64,000 nt of DNA, from NCBI GenBank assembly GCA_037447655.1, contig JBBHKE010000708.1:29992-93991 (forward strand). The letters are read 5' to 3'. The DNA comes from Zygnema cylindricum (taxonomy: Eukaryota > Streptophyta > Zygnematophyceae > Zygnematales > Zygnemataceae). Made by a program: the position numbers and the translations under genes. Positions 1 to 12,739 of the stretch are shown here, piece after piece; position 1 is the stretch's first letter, and each line of letters begins with the position of its first letter. Below the pieces are notes generated by a model. It saw only the letters and a program-made list of their open reading frames with translations, had not been told where the DNA came from and ran no database searches.

Positions 1-472
1 TTAGTCTTGTTACTTCGTTTTTGAGCAAAGATTCTCTGTAGTACTTTTCAGATTGTTCCGGTGTTCGGCAACGGAATCCTTACTTTAAATTGGGAGGGAT
101 GTAGACGTGGGTGTAATTTGTGACGGTTGTAGGCGACTATAAAACGCGACAATTGATGACGTTTACAAAATAGCGACGGTTGTAGACGTTTAGTTTCTTG
201 TGACATTGTAGATGTCTAGGGTTTGTGACATTTTGACGTCATGCTCACTTGTGATAGCGTCGACGTCACTAATTCCAAAAAAAATTGCCATGGTTTCCCG
301 ATTTTATTTTTTTTGTCTTTTCTCATTCTACTTGCCATCAACATACGGCCAAAGATAGTCAAAAGTAATATTTTTTAGAGATCTTTCATTTGATACCATT
401 ATAGTCGTGTTTCATTCCAAGAATTGTGAGATAGACGCGACAATGGGAGAAGGAGAGAGAGAGAGGCGCTTC
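1..472 (+). repeat. Dispersed repeat R1, copy 1 (runs off left edge)
   Basis: About 470 bp that recur, diverged, at 57787-58290 and partly at 52778-52950. Shared landmarks in order: a block reading AAAGATTCTCTGTAGTAC, a GACGGTTGTAGACGT block, TGACGTCATGCTCACTTGTG followed by a second GACGTC, CCATGGTTTCCCGATTT, and a purine-rich end. It has no coding capacity and I see no terminal inverted repeats. It lies upstream of the exon at 961, so it may sit in an intron of that gene. The family is not recognised. Confidence 0.75.
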
Positions 473-960
473 GCTTTTGTGAAATGGCATCAGTTGCTCG
501 AGAACCACGGCCCCTACACGGAAAAAAATCCGTACAGGCTGGAAACCGAGTGGTTTTTTTTTTTGGTACTTCGCGTACTGCAAAAAACGTTTTCAAAAGC
601 GTATGAGGCGTGCCACAACATTTTCCTATTCGCTCATAACTTATTACTTCAACTAAAATCACCTCGCGAGGTGATTTCAGTAGAAGTTTGAAGATGAGCT
701 GGAGTGACACGAAAGTGGGCCAAAACGCGCAAGATGACAAACTGTAGTGCGTTAAATTTGGAAGATGACGCAAATTGTAATGTGGTATTTTCATTTTTTT
801 GGTACGTCTGAAGATCTTTTCGTTGAGGGCTAAGTTTTGGACAAAAACGACAAAAAAAAACCTTTATCACATGGGAACATGCCTTTAGTTTTTTGTTTTT
901 TTGTGTGATTTTTGGTGTTTTTTTGGTTTATTTTTGTTTTTTCGTGCTTTTTTTTTTTAG

Positions 961-1554
961 TGTGACGTGGACATCGGGTCGAGTGCGGTGGCCAACGGAA
1001 TCGTCCGATTTGTTTTGGGATATGTGAAGACGCTCGTTATCGATATGGCCTTTTTGATTCAGGTTAGTTTAACCCTTTTTTTCGTAAAGACGGTTTTTTT
1101 TTTTTTAGGAAAGTTAACTATGTATAATGAAAAAAACCATGTGGGTTTTAAATGCAGGTCAGTACAACAGGTGAAGCATCGAACATTAATTTCATTTATT
1201 AGTTAACATTCTACATGAATTTTTAAAGACCATAAAAACCTGAAAAACCTTGAAAACCATGGTTTGTTTATTTGTAATTTCGTCTTTTGCTCTCTTGTTT
1301 TTGTTTCAATCTGGTTTTATTTTTGTTTTTTCTCCTCGTTTTTATGTTTTTCCTAGTGATTTGATTGTCTTATTTTTTTTCCATTTCTCTTTTCCCTCTT
1401 CGTTTTTCTTCTTCGTTTTTGTTCTCCCTCTTTTTTTCCTTTTTTTTAGTCCAATACGGACGAGGAACTTCCGGAAACCTTACTCGGAACTTGCCGATTA
1501 AGCGAATTGGATCCTGCGGAAGCACTAGATCTCGACGATTCTCCAAATTCTTAA
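961..1554 (+). CDS. Unrecognised host gene, last two exons
   Basis: Two exons, 961-1062 and 1450-1551, with stop TAA at 1552-1554. The first exon follows a long T-rich tract ending in AG. It ends CAG|GTTAGT in phase 0, and the second exon follows a T-rich tract ending in AG at 1448-1449. Together they encode 68 residues. The first exon gives a hydrophobic stretch (VRFVLGYVKTLVIDMAFLIQ); the second is acidic (SNTDEELPETLLGTCRLSEL, then a D/E-rich tail). An AATAAA-type signal overlaps the stop region (about 1553). The two pieces read well together and look like a real C-terminus, but I do not recognise the family and assign no function. Earlier exons are not visible; the sequence to the left is repeat R1 and T-rich DNA, probably intron. 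Confidence 0.6.
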
Positions 1555-2560
1555 TAAATTTATTTTTTTTTCAAATAAGGACAACATAAAAATGGCTTTT
1601 AAAAGATGGAACGAGTATGTGTAGTTATTAAAGTTTATCAAAAAAAAGGAGCTCGTCCTATTCTCCCTTTAAAATCCACCTAGCCTTTTGAGGCAGGAGT
1701 ACATAGACAAAAAATTGTGTGTCGATTTTCTTTAAGAAGCAGCCTCGATGTGAGTGGTTTAGTGTCGTATGGAAGGGGGCAGAGGGAGGGAGAGAGAGAG
1801 AGAGGGAGAGAGTGGAGATGAAGGGAGGGAGGCAGGCAGCGAAGGAGAGGGTGAGAAGAGGGAGAGAAGAGGGAGAGAGTAGGAAGAGTGAGGATAAAGC
1901 TGGAGAGGGACCGAGAGTGGGAGAGAATGGGAAAGTTTGAGAGAGCCAGAGCAAGCGGGGGGGACGAAGCAAGGCAGGGAGAGAGGGAGAGTGGGGAGAA
2001 GAGGGAGAGAGAATCATCACCTCAAGAAAGGCAGGTGTACAAAGATGTCTTTTTTTAGATTTGTTTTGCATCGGATTAGAATTGTAACCGAGAATAAAAA
2101 TAGAATCAAAGGAAAAGTTGTTAAGGGAGGGTGTTTGTTAGCCCCCTTACCCCTCCCCCCCCTCCCCCCCCAACCTCTTTTTTTGTTCTTCTTCTGGTTC
2201 TCGTGATCAGGATGTCTTAATTTGGAAATAGCAATTTTTTTTACTTATCGATTCACCACTTCTCCTGCCTTTCTTCCCTCCCCACCTCCTCCACTCACAT
2301 CTCGTAAACAAAACTCTCCACGCTTACAATGTCTCGGGTGTCCAAACCATTTTGCCATTTTGTTTTTTTTTTTTTTTTTTTCATATTAATCAATTAATTA
2401 ATTAATTAATTTATTCATTCATTTATTATTATTATTATTATTATTTTCCATTTTGCTCTTTTGTTGACTACGCCCGCCATATTAAAGTTCCTTTCGTTTC
2501 ATAGCCTTTCGCACTCTTTCGTCGAGTACTCGTTCATCTCGTCCTATGTGTGAGGATTGG
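1555..2560. repeat. Non-coding stretch with purine tract and AT simple repeats
   Basis: There is no convincing gene. At 1770-2030 the plus strand is almost purely G and A (GAGAGA and GGGAGA runs); a C/T tract follows at 2140-2180. A T run and short AATT, ATTC and ATT microsatellites occupy about 2365-2450. The reading frames that stay open here are by-products of the biased composition. Confidence 0.8.
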
Positions 2561-4741
2561 GTTTTTTGTCAATGATCTCAATGACCTAAGGGCTTATGAT
2601 TGTGGGATCTTTTCTTCCTCGATGTACACCCATACCCATATAGTTACCGAACTTTGGTACAAGACATGCATTTCCTTGCATCCTATACTTATTCGGATTC
2701 AACAAATGTAGCTCTTTAATATCTGTCTCATGACTCTCTTTGAGTACGCAGTTCTACCAGGTCGTGAGGGTGGAAGTGGGGGTAGTGAACTTATAGCCTG
2801 CCGCAGGGATTCTATTAAGGTGATTGGAAGGCCCTCTACGCCCAGTGTGAGGATCGTGTTGCTAGTGTTTCTTTTACACCTCGTGGTCCGTCTAAACCTT
2901 GATATCTCTCATCCTTCTAAAGGTGAATTGTCCATTTGGATTGTGTTGGTGAGCACTCTTAGGCGATTAGGGCTCCTTCACCTTTGCTCCTCAGTCTTTT
3001 ACAGCGATTTATCCACCAGCCCAATCACTTCGTCTCTTTCTATCCACACTTCAAGCCTTCAAAATGTTTTGTTATGGATCGAGATGCTTCTGCTAAAGCA
3101 TTTACCTCTTCCCTTATCTTTCAAGAAAGGGTTTTCATCTGAAATGGTCTAAGAATTGTTTTGCGATGTTTTGCCCCTTGAATCAGGTGCTCGAGGTTTA
3201 AATCTGTTTTTTTTAGCATGTTGTTTTATTGCTAGTGGAAATGTTCCCCTGTTGACTTCAAGTCTTGTCACGATGTCTTGCCTCGCGGTTGTCACCAAGT
3301 CGAATGTGGCGATCTACCCTATTGCTGCGGGCTCCAGCCCCATCTTTTCATAATTTTTCTCTCCTTAAGTTTGGAGTGGCCACTCCGAGGGGAGTAGGGT
3401 GGTGGTTTACAAGAATCGAGCATTGTTGGAACGCCATCGAATTGGTTAGTCCTCCACATTGATTTTCCCAATACCATTAATACGATGGATCGCAGTGCTT
3501 TATTCCGTAGCTTATGGTTGCCCTCTACCTAACTATTCAGCTACCCTTTTTACAAGCCTTTTATTCTTTGACAAGCAAGTCCTCATTCTCCGCTAATGAT
3601 TTGGTTCCTCTATCTTTTGTGACCATTGCTCTTTCGAGAACCCCCTTTGTGCACCTTTGTCTGCCCATTGCTCATTATCGTGCCCTTTAAGCTCATGCTT
3701 TCGCTTTCCGTCCTTGCCTCTTTCCTTCCGTGGCGAAAGACACTCATATTATCGGCCCTTGCATTATTGATCCTATAAACAAAGTTCCGTCGGCTTAACT
3801 ATTTCAAATATCGTTTGGTGAAACTTAAGCATTCTGTTCAACCATCCAAGTGTGTTGTTTGGTCACCTTTTTAGATTCGTCCTTCATTTACTCTCCTTTA
3901 GGGTTTCCATCCAACGGCATTGGTGTGTGATTTACCCGCTTTGTAACCCAATTTTTTACCTGTACTCTTCAGACAAATATGACCCACATGACGACCTCCC
4001 CAAACTTATTGATCCTCTAGTTGCTTTTGCTCTTTTGACACGGTGCTTCCACCAACACATCTCCTACCTTTTCGGCACTTCCACTTCCACCACAACATTT
4101 GTCTCATTTCTTTCCGCTTTGATGATCAAATAGACGTCCTCTACACTTTGTTGGGTTGTGGCGCTTTTGATTGCTAGCGCATTCACACGTCTTTTCTTGT
4201 CTTTGTAAGAGGGTTGGGTTTAATATCTAGGCCACATATGGCACCTCCCTGCCAACTTGTGGAGTTAATGCCAAACTGCTTCACTACTCCCGCCTCTCAT
4301 CTTTCAGCTGGGGATACTCATGGTCTTGTTACTGTTCTCCCTCATGTTTGAGACAATGTCTTCGCTTTCGAACAATCCAATTTGGTGGTATCCTATTCCA
4401 TCCCTCCTCATGCCTTAGTGGATATCCTACTTTTCTCAACTCTAGTTACAAGACCACTTGTGTATGTGCAGGATTTTTTTTTCTTTTTTTTTTAAGCTTG
4501 GTTGTTGGCTACACCCACTCTCTCCACTCTATGTTTCACGCTTGCTCAATTCACCGCTACCCTCATATTCAAGCTTGGCCTCTCTCATCGAGTTTTACTT
4601 GGCTCTCTCATTTGCTCATGCGACCATGTCTTTCAACATGACAACGTCCATTTGCTTTGTTGCTCCTATAGGGGAGAGTTGATCCAAGGCACACAACACT
4701 ATTCCCGATACCATAGTGAGTATTTTTGTTGAGGGGGGATG
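2561..4741 (+). other. Possible decayed retroelement, unrecognised
   Basis: This stretch has a more balanced base composition than its surroundings and many short open stretches in all three plus-strand frames, as expected of an old coding sequence broken by indels. No domain motif can be named. It ends at about 4728-4741 with GAGGGGGGATGTTG, which resembles a polypurine tract followed by the TG start of an LTR. That is the only structural hint of an LTR element; no matching second LTR was found. Confidence 0.25.
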
Positions 4742-5276
4742 TTGTATTCAATAAGAGGTTCACATATTATTCCTTTGCGTTGGATCAATATTGTAACGCT
4801 TGATAATGTCGGTTGTGCATAGTCTTTACGTTTAAAGTTTTGTCATTTTAAAAGGTCTTCATAAACAGTCGCCGCCCATGCTCGGATATTATCGTAAAAT
4901 GATAACACCTTTTTAGCTAGTGTAGCAACGAGGTTTCAACTGTAAACGTTAAAACAGTAAATGTTATTCATCAACAGCGCCATCAAAGTAATTTTGAGTT
5001 CAAAGTCAAATTGTACAACAATATGCGATGAAAAACAAAAATAAGACCGATGAATCTTAACGATTACGATTGACATGGGTAATTGAGACAACAAAGTATA
5101 TATTTACCTGTGGAATTTAGAGGAAAAATTAAAAGTATGTTTTACAAAAAATGTCATTTAATTTTTTTTAAGTTATATATTTCTTAAAAATGATAAATGA
5201 TTCGTCCAAATGTGAAACCATACCCCAAAAAAACTTTTGATACACGCAAACAACCGTGCATATATTTTTTTTTTCA

Positions 5277-5420
5277 ATGGATTGTGTTTTCGCTACTTTA
5301 TTTGGTGAAGCAGTTCGTCATATAGGAGTGGCAGCCCGTCACGCGACCAAAAGCATGGACACCTTAATTCCAGTGGCGGTGGAGGTAATAACTTCATTGT
5401 ACCAAGTTCATCGTACATAA
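5277..5420 (+). CDS. Small candidate ORF or first exon, unknown
   Basis: An ATG-initiated frame of 47 residues with a codon pattern unlike the surrounding AT-rich DNA; it begins MDCVFATLFGEAVRHIG. A possible splice donor (GAG|GTAATA) lies at about 5384-5390 and a possible acceptor (TTTGTACAG|GAT) at about 5440, which would give a 45-residue product. No family is recognised. It could equally be chance or a relic exon. Confidence 0.2.
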   Translation: MDCVFATLFGEAVRHIGVAARHATKSMDTLIPVAVEVITSLYQVHRT

Positions 5421-8400
5421 TCATTACGTTTGTACAGGATTTCATACTAGGAAGCTTCACATGTTGACAGTTTTACGGCCGCATGAGTTTGTTAATAATT
5501 TACGATTCCACGCTTGGACTGAAAGTTTGGAGCATAGCGACTGGCGATTGGGATGTTTCGAAAAATTAGGCGTACGGCGAAATTTTCACGTACTTTGTAC
5601 GGTTTCGTCCTTTTTCTTGAGTACGATGAGTGATTTTTTTTTGATATTGTACTTTTAAATAAAGTTCGAAAATTGAATATACGAACTGAAAGATCAAACG
5701 AAACGATTAGTTTGCTACTTTGTTCGCACTTCGCAGTTTGGTTCACTTTGTTCTGTGTGTGACATGCGACTATGCCGCCTACCTTCGGCCTATCCGACAA
5801 GCGGCAACGAATATCTGAGCCACGTGGCTGGTCTTAAGGCCGCGAGAGAGTAATGTTTTCCACGCGGAAGTGGTTTACAAAGAGGTATCGCATTACGTTA
5901 TAAAACGACAATTACGACACGTTTAATAATGACCTTTTCTGGCTCCGCCACGTTTCACGCTTCCCCTAATGATAGCCACGTGTATTACCAATTTCGAGCT
6001 GTTTCTGACATGCAGTCATGTCGTTAGCGGACGTACGGAGAGGTCACTGATTTGCTGACACGCGTATGGAGTACGAACATGGACGGTATTTTCACGTCGT
6101 CTTTCCAAAGGTCGCAGCACGGAAACGACAACAATCTAGATTTCTCTGCCAGAGGGCCTACAGAAGAAGACAAGATGGGACTAGATTCTGCAGCCGTTCA
6201 GACTTCACATTTCTTGGAAATGTCGCGTCTCGTATTATCCACGGGCAGCTTTCATCTGACACGTGTGTGACAGTCAAACCGCCAAAGTTTGCTGCCGTCA
6301 TTAACCGTCCACAATGGTCAGGCTACAGTAGGCGTCAGACCTACGCTCGCACGTTCCTATGCGAACGCGTCCGATTTAAGTCATTTTTTGTAAAATTTTC
6401 AACTAAAAAGGTACATTTATGTACGGTCTGACATCAACCGTACACCACACTATTTACATATTAATGTACTTTCGCTCTGTACGCTAATTTGTACGGAACC
6501 AAAATTAACGTCAAGGAAAAATTAAAATCACGTATACTATTTTTGGAAAAAAATCAAAATTTTAAGAACCCAAAATAGTGACCGTGACACTAATAACGAT
6601 GCGCGGTGTAGCTGCCAAGAAAACCGCATATCATGATTCTGTACGGATAGTAGAAGGTCAGAATGAGCGAGAGAAACCACCTTACCTGTCGAGCACAAAG
6701 GTTTTCACATGGAACGTCATCCTGGCAGTTCCGTAATGCCACCCTGTTTTTTTCCCGATTCCGATTTCACCCGTCTCCGGATTCAATAAATTTTACGCGG
6801 AAAACGGTCGGGACTCGGGAGCCATTTGTCACATGGAACATATATTTTCCGTACGTTCACGGCCAAATGTGTCGTTTGCGAATCTTTTGGAGGATTTTTT
6901 AAGAACGCCGACTTCTGGACGACGATTTGCTGAAACGAAGATTCATTTTCCTGGCGCTCCAAATCCGTTGGAGGATATTGCGATTCCCCGCGTATCTTAA
7001 GGCGAGTGGTGCCAGCTCAGGAAGACACGTGTTGCGGCATTCTAGCATGGTAAGGAATTAAGGATCGATTTCTTGTATGAGATTTGCGGAAAGAAAACAA
7101 ACAGCGAACAGTGAAGTAGATGCATCCATGTAGAGTTGTAGAACTATGTTCGTAAACGAGACGTGACGATTCCGTACAATCGTAGTCGATGTACGGTTTA
7201 AACGTGTGAGACTTTTTGAAACCGTACCACAGTCCTAATGTTTAGTGTTCTCTTGACTTTTGTCCTTTTGTTACTAGACCCCCGACGAAATAAGCAGCTT
7301 CTGTCCTTTCCCTCCAAAACTTCAAAAAATAATAAAATATGTTTTGTCGCGTGACTTGCTGCAGTTCCAAAGTGTTTCCACTGACCCTCTCGGCCAATCA
7401 CAAAGGCGCATTAAAACGACATTCACGCATAAGGCTCAGGCTCCATTGAGCCACTTTCTGCGCCAAACAATAATAAAATTGCGATTTTTCGGCCATTAAA
7501 TATACATATGGTGGAAATCGGCCCAACATCGCATTTATATGGATCGAATAATCCAAAAGCGAAAGTTTCCAAAATCCTTCCCGCCAAACAACAGCTGTCC
7601 CCGCCTCAGTTTCCGCCTTATCAAATTTGAACTCGTGACTTTGCTTTATTTGGCCCGTTTTAGGTCAAAGTTAATTGAATCCTAGCCGTCCGATGACGAT
7701 CCGAGTCGAATCCGGTGCAGATTTATTGGACGGCGCGATTGACTGACCCGAACTGCGCCATCGAGCCAATTACTCGCTGTTACGATTTTTCCGTACAGCC
7801 AGCTCCGAATTACTACTGGACACCTTTGCAGTTGAGCCTGTCTCGCATGGAACCGCCATGCGACTAATCGGAATCGTCCAAATCTAAAGGGCGTAAACTT
7901 CAAGTCGAGTCCCTCGAGAAAAACAGCCGACCGACAGCTACCGTACACGAAGTCATGTACCTTTTTATACTGACACTCTTGTCCATTTCTGACCACCTTA
8001 TTTCCACGCGTGGGTAAAAGTAGTGCAGTTGCCACGTCATCTACGTGACTTCCAAAACCGCCGGACTGGCCGTCAATAGAATGTCCGTACAGTGAAACGA
8101 ACCGCCATCCGAAACTATCGAATCAAATTTCAGTATTTTGATTTTCAGTCTCCTGTCAATAAAGTTGGAAAGTCCCTTAACTTCCCATTTTGATATATAT
8201 CTCATTTCCTCTCGCTTTCCTCGGAGCACCCCGCTTTTCTGCTCACTCATTGGTCGGACTTGCCGCCAGACATTTAGCCTGTACAGGTTTTGGACGGACG
8301 TCTGACACGCATTAACTCCGTTTGTCGTCTATCCCTCGCTGTCCGACCAGATTTTCTACACGGTTACCGTACTGATCGTCTCGACTCCGACGGTGACACT

Positions 8401-9366
8401 TCGTACAAATGGTACAAGTCACTCGTCCCTCATTGTCCGTACAAACTGTCCTTGAACGTCTCCAGCCCTCCAAGCCGCCGTTCCCGCCCTCGCGTCTTGT
8501 CCGTACGATCTCTTCCTTAAGCCCTAAGCAATCCGTACAGCCGTCCGATCGAGTCCGAAGGCAGTTTATTCGTTTTTTTTTTGAAGTTCTAGCCATAATA
8601 AATGTAAATAGTAAATGACGATAACGGGGTGTATCGATTCGAAACGCCAAATTTCAACTTTCCATATCGAAGAGATTCTTGAATTTTGTCGATATGGCGA
8701 GTCGGCTCGCTTTTTGAAAAGTTTCCAATACTAATAAAAATCGTCAGTGCAAAAGTACGCTACGCTAAAAATAAAACTACAGTTGCGGTCAGGTGAGAAT
8801 AAATAGTGAAGCGTAACCTTCAATTGAATTTGCTGATTGATTTTTTTCATTTTTTGTTTTTTTCTGTTAGCAATTATCGCTCAATCATGTCAATATAAAG
8901 TTAAATTGTTGAGCGTATCCGTTATATTATTAACAAATGGGTCATTTAAATGAATTTTCCATATATACTATAGGATAGTTTGTATAAGGTAATAACAACT
9001 ATTACAACTATTTAGGGCAATTTTCACTTTATGATGAGAGTGTCGATAATTCAACCCAAATTCCTGTTTTTATAAACAATTATGGCCCCTAGTCAATATA
9101 CCAACTTTAAAATACGCTCTTATGATATTATCATTGCTATTTTATGTCTGAAAAACGAGTGCATTTTGTGTTGTAGATAATTACAAATAAAAACAAACAA
9201 AATAAAGAAACATACTAAGAAACACAAATAATAGATAGGCCCTTTTTTTGTTTGCAAAGAATTTGTTGGAGTATTGTCCACTTCGGACTCCACACTTGTG
9301 TATCGCGTTAAATGTTGGTTCCGCTAGTGCGCCGTTCATTTCCCTAAATTCGGTTTCACGCACTTG
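5421..9366. other. Long stretch without a supported gene, GTAC-rich
   Basis: No reading frame here has a recognisable motif. A MITE-like element lies at 6441-6610. From about 7150 to 8560 the sequence CCGTAC or GTACGG recurs every 100-200 bp, including TCCGTACAA at about 7170 and 8430 and TTCGTACAA at about 8400. Open frames at 6052-6270 and 6905-7030 look slightly gene-like but lack clear splice partners. Confidence 0.6.
6441..6610. mobile_element. MITE-like element, TACACC family
   Basis: The left end reads TACACCACACTATTTAC and the right end CACTAATAACGATGCGCGGTGTA. The right end matches the right ends at 15982 and, more loosely, 61858. Ends of the form TA-CACC and GGTG-TA suggest a TA target duplication. 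The left arm is diverged. Confidence 0.5.
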
Positions 9367-9371
9367 CATGC
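9367..9371. repeat. Target site duplication of element G (left)
   Basis: CATGC, matched by CATGC at 13714-13718 directly after the other LTR. Confidence 0.85.
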
Positions 9372-10345
9372 TATAACAGGATTTCCTACCTCTCAGAAAA
9401 TCCCATTACTAAAACCGATTTCAACCACACATTCCATAAATTAAAACACACCTATTCACATTGGACAACACTCACATAAGGATCGACTTCTAATTAGAAG
9501 ATGCTTCAGTCCACATGACATTCAGCTTGGTCTCTTGCCCTCTTGGCTCAACCCTTCCTCTAAGGTATTTTCCACTACCCTCCACCCTTAAATAATTATA
9601 CCTGTTAACTACTAAAACACTAACTAGTTAATAAGACATTTCAGTGCAAAATGCCATTGCTCCAATTTGGTATTATTAGCTCAAGTCTAGGATTCGTCAA
9701 GAATTTCCACCAATTTTCCAAAGGAAAATATGCCTACTTTTCTTTTCGACTTCACCATTTATCCATCATCGCCCTGGACTAGCCAAGCCAAAGTCAACGC
9801 TCCGTTGAGCAGGCTTTTACCTGGGCCAATCATTGATCAGCTAGGACTCAAACTGACAAATGCAAAAACATGCGAAATCTCTCACTAACTATGTAGCATT
9901 TCTAACCAATCGAACGCTACTTTTCACTACGTAACATTTACGTGCAAAAGTGCGCGCCAATCGAAACCCGACCTTACACGGACGCGCGTCACAAATTTCA
10001 CACGCGAAACTACCTAACAAATTCTATAAAGTGAAAGTGACGTTTCGTACTACAAATTGTAAAAAACAAACCATCGTGCATAACAAACGAAATATTGATC
10101 CATTTGGTACTTTATAAACGTGCGCCTGATGTTCCGCGGCTAGTTTAACCCTAAACCCGTTACAATGAACACCCATTTGTTATTTTGACCTCGAGCTATC
10201 ATCTAAATACACCAATCGCTATATCTTTTAAATACAACTCTAAGTCGTGGGATTCTTTCGCGGACGTCTACAAAATTAATTACTCTATATTCGTAACACT
10301 TAAATGCCAATTTAATAACAAGTTCGATTCACTATTAATGTTACA
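9372..10345 (-). repeat. 3' LTR of element G
   Basis: 974 bp, directly repeated at 12740-13713. On the minus strand it begins TGTAACATTAATAG. Its last base pair has decayed from CA to TA. Confidence 0.9.
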
Positions 10346-10633
10346 TCATCCCCTCTTTATTTTAAACTTTCCTCAATTAAAACACATTTCATTCTCAAGA
10401 CGAGACTTTTATGTTATTATCCCTCCAATACCTTTGTAAAAACTCAAAAAAAATATCCTCTAAAGTCAACTCATCTTCTAGCCTTCTTAGATAATGCACT
10501 TGCCAGATTATGGTATTGTTGACCTTAAACTGTTGACTAACCCAATATATTACCCGTTTGTGGACCTCATGTTCTATAATTATTCAGGGATATGATTCGA
10601 TTTTTTATTTATTTGGTCGAAGATTCGCTAGTT

Positions 10634-11640
10634 TCAACCGCTGATGTGTATCACTGGATGAATTTTTGTTGAAGATGGAAAGTCCAATTTGGCAGCAACT
10701 GACGATATCATCTCGATTACAGTAAATGGTCCTATGTACTTAGGAGCAAATTTCCCCATAGGATCCGATTGGCCCTCGATCTTGCACCTGTAATGAGTTG
10801 TTGAAAGCCAAACCTTGTCACCTGTGGTTACCACCTAATCACCCCGTTTGCGGTTAGCATTTAACTTTTGCCTCTTTTGTGCCTCCACTAATGCATCCCA
10901 GACTATTTTCCAAACTATTTGAATGTATTCCCCAAGCTCCGTTCCCGAACACGTATTCTCTTGAATTACCTTTATTATTAAGTCTAATGCTTTTTTCTGT
11001 TGATATCGATATGCAACTTAAACGGTGAGAATACTGTACTGGCATGTTTACATGAATTGTATGTAAATTCCATTATTGTCAATTTAGTTTCCCATGTGTT
11101 CTGGACTCCAATGTAAAAAGTCCTATGCATTTCCCTCGTGTTTCTTTATATCTGTCCATGTGCATGAGGATGATAAGTGGGACTCATTTTTAATTCATAT
11201 GTTGCATTTTTTTCCAAAATGCAGACGTAAATTTATAATCTCTATCACTGACTATAGAAAGAGGAACTCCATAATGCCTAACCACATTGTCAAAGTATAA
11301 CTTGTAATATCTACAACTGAGTGAGTAGCTTTGAAAGGGATAAAGATTGCCATTTTACTAAACCTATCAAGTACGACAATGATACTGTCATTTTTTTGAA
11401 ACATAGTTGGTAACCTGACAAAAACTTCGATACCGACAGACTCCCATGGTGTTTCTAGGATATCCAAAGGTTTTAAGAGACCTCTAGGCTTTTAGTTACT
11501 AGGTTTATTGTGTTGGAAGGGAGCGCAACTTTACAAATGTTAAGACGCCTCTTTTGCCATCGATAGCCAAAAAAAGCTACTCTGCAACTGACTAAGAGTT
11601 TTATCTCGCCCTAGATGTCCTAAATGTTTATGGGCTTATT
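10634..11640 (-). pseudogene. Gypsy integrase remnants of element G
   Basis: Three blocks are readable on the minus strand. At about 11560-11640 a zinc-binding-type segment reads HLGHLGRDKTLSQLQ, followed by stops. At 11252-11467 the integrase core shows WESVGIEVFVRLPT and IVVLDRFSKMAIF, matching the conserved WESI-DFI-LP and DRFSKMAHFIP motifs of gypsy integrases. At 10634-10834 the C-terminal segment shows GDKVWLST and KFAPKYIGPFTV, the conserved end of the gypsy integrase. Frameshifts and stops separate the blocks, so it is not functional. Confidence 0.85.
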
Positions 11641-12725
11641 GTAAAAATTGCTTTTTTAAGTCTCCCACTTTTGGAATGCATAACCTATCTATTGTTTGCA
11701 AATACAATAAACCCTCTTCTATTTTAAAGTTTTTGACATGCCTCTCATTCAATGGGTTAGAAATTATTCAGGAAAGATTCTTGCAAATTACAACAAAGTA
11801 AGGATCCTTATCGTAACCATTTCGAACAACATCTAAAAACAATTTATCCTGACTTATTCGGAAATTGTTTAGTCCACAGTAGTAGCATGATTATTAAAAC
11901 TTATCTTCATAACATTTAAGGCATTCTCTAATTCACGTTTCCATGCAAAATTTGTCATTATCACATAATGAAATCAAACAAAAGGAAAGATATAATAAAA
12001 TTTCCCAAAGAAATTAACTGCAGACTTGAAGTCGTTAGATTACCCCAATCAGATACTTCCTCTCCTCAACAAATCCTTTAGAAAAGATCAAAATCTAAAA
12101 AATCAAGAAGACATTGAAAGTAAGTTAGTGCAAATTTAATTCATCAATTTTCCAAACTTTAAAACATAAAGGTAAAATTTCCTTATAAATTTCGCAACAG
12201 CAAAATTGAAAGCTTTCAAAGATAAGATTCAACCATAAATTGTGCAACATCAAAATTGAAAATCTCTCAAAGGTAGCAATTTAGGGTTTGAAAAGTTTTG
12301 AGTCATTTCTAGACTCCTTTGATCTTGAAGAAGTAAAGTACTCCACTTTCATTCTCCTCCATTAGCAAATTTCCCATTTCCCACTAAATCAAAATCTTTT
12401 ACCCTGTAATCCTCACATCCTCACCTTTTATGGCTTCTAGCCCTCCCTCTACACATGATTCATCATTAGGAGAAGGCATGTTTCCTTGGCCTCTAGGTAA
12501 TTGGGGTGAGATTCAGCGGTTGCTACACTGCCCACCCCGCTTGAGTCCTTAAGACCTAAGCACGCCCCACATCTCACCAGCGGCCGCTGGGAGTGTGGTC
12601 ACTTAGTTTCCCTCCAATCCTCTACCACTTCACATTGTGGTTCCACCTAGAAGGGTCAAAGCACCCTCAACGGTCACAAAAGTCGATTTTCGAGTGAGCA
12701 AGCTACTCTCTGGTTTCTAACCAAA

Positions 12726-12737
12726 GCTTTGATACCA
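12726..12737 (-). other. Primer binding site of element G (initiator tRNA-Met 3' end)
   Basis: TGGTATCAAAGC on the minus strand, two bases inside the 5' LTR. It differs by one base from the canonical TGGTATCAGAGC complement of plant initiator tRNA-Met. Confidence 0.8.
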
Positions 12738-12739
12738 TA

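Noticed and set aside
1658-2206. Overlapping frames on both strands
   Set aside because: Products of the GA-rich tract; low complexity and no motifs.
4348-4732. Three overlapping plus-strand frames as genes
   Set aside because: Short, mutually overlapping, no motifs; likely decayed element sequence.
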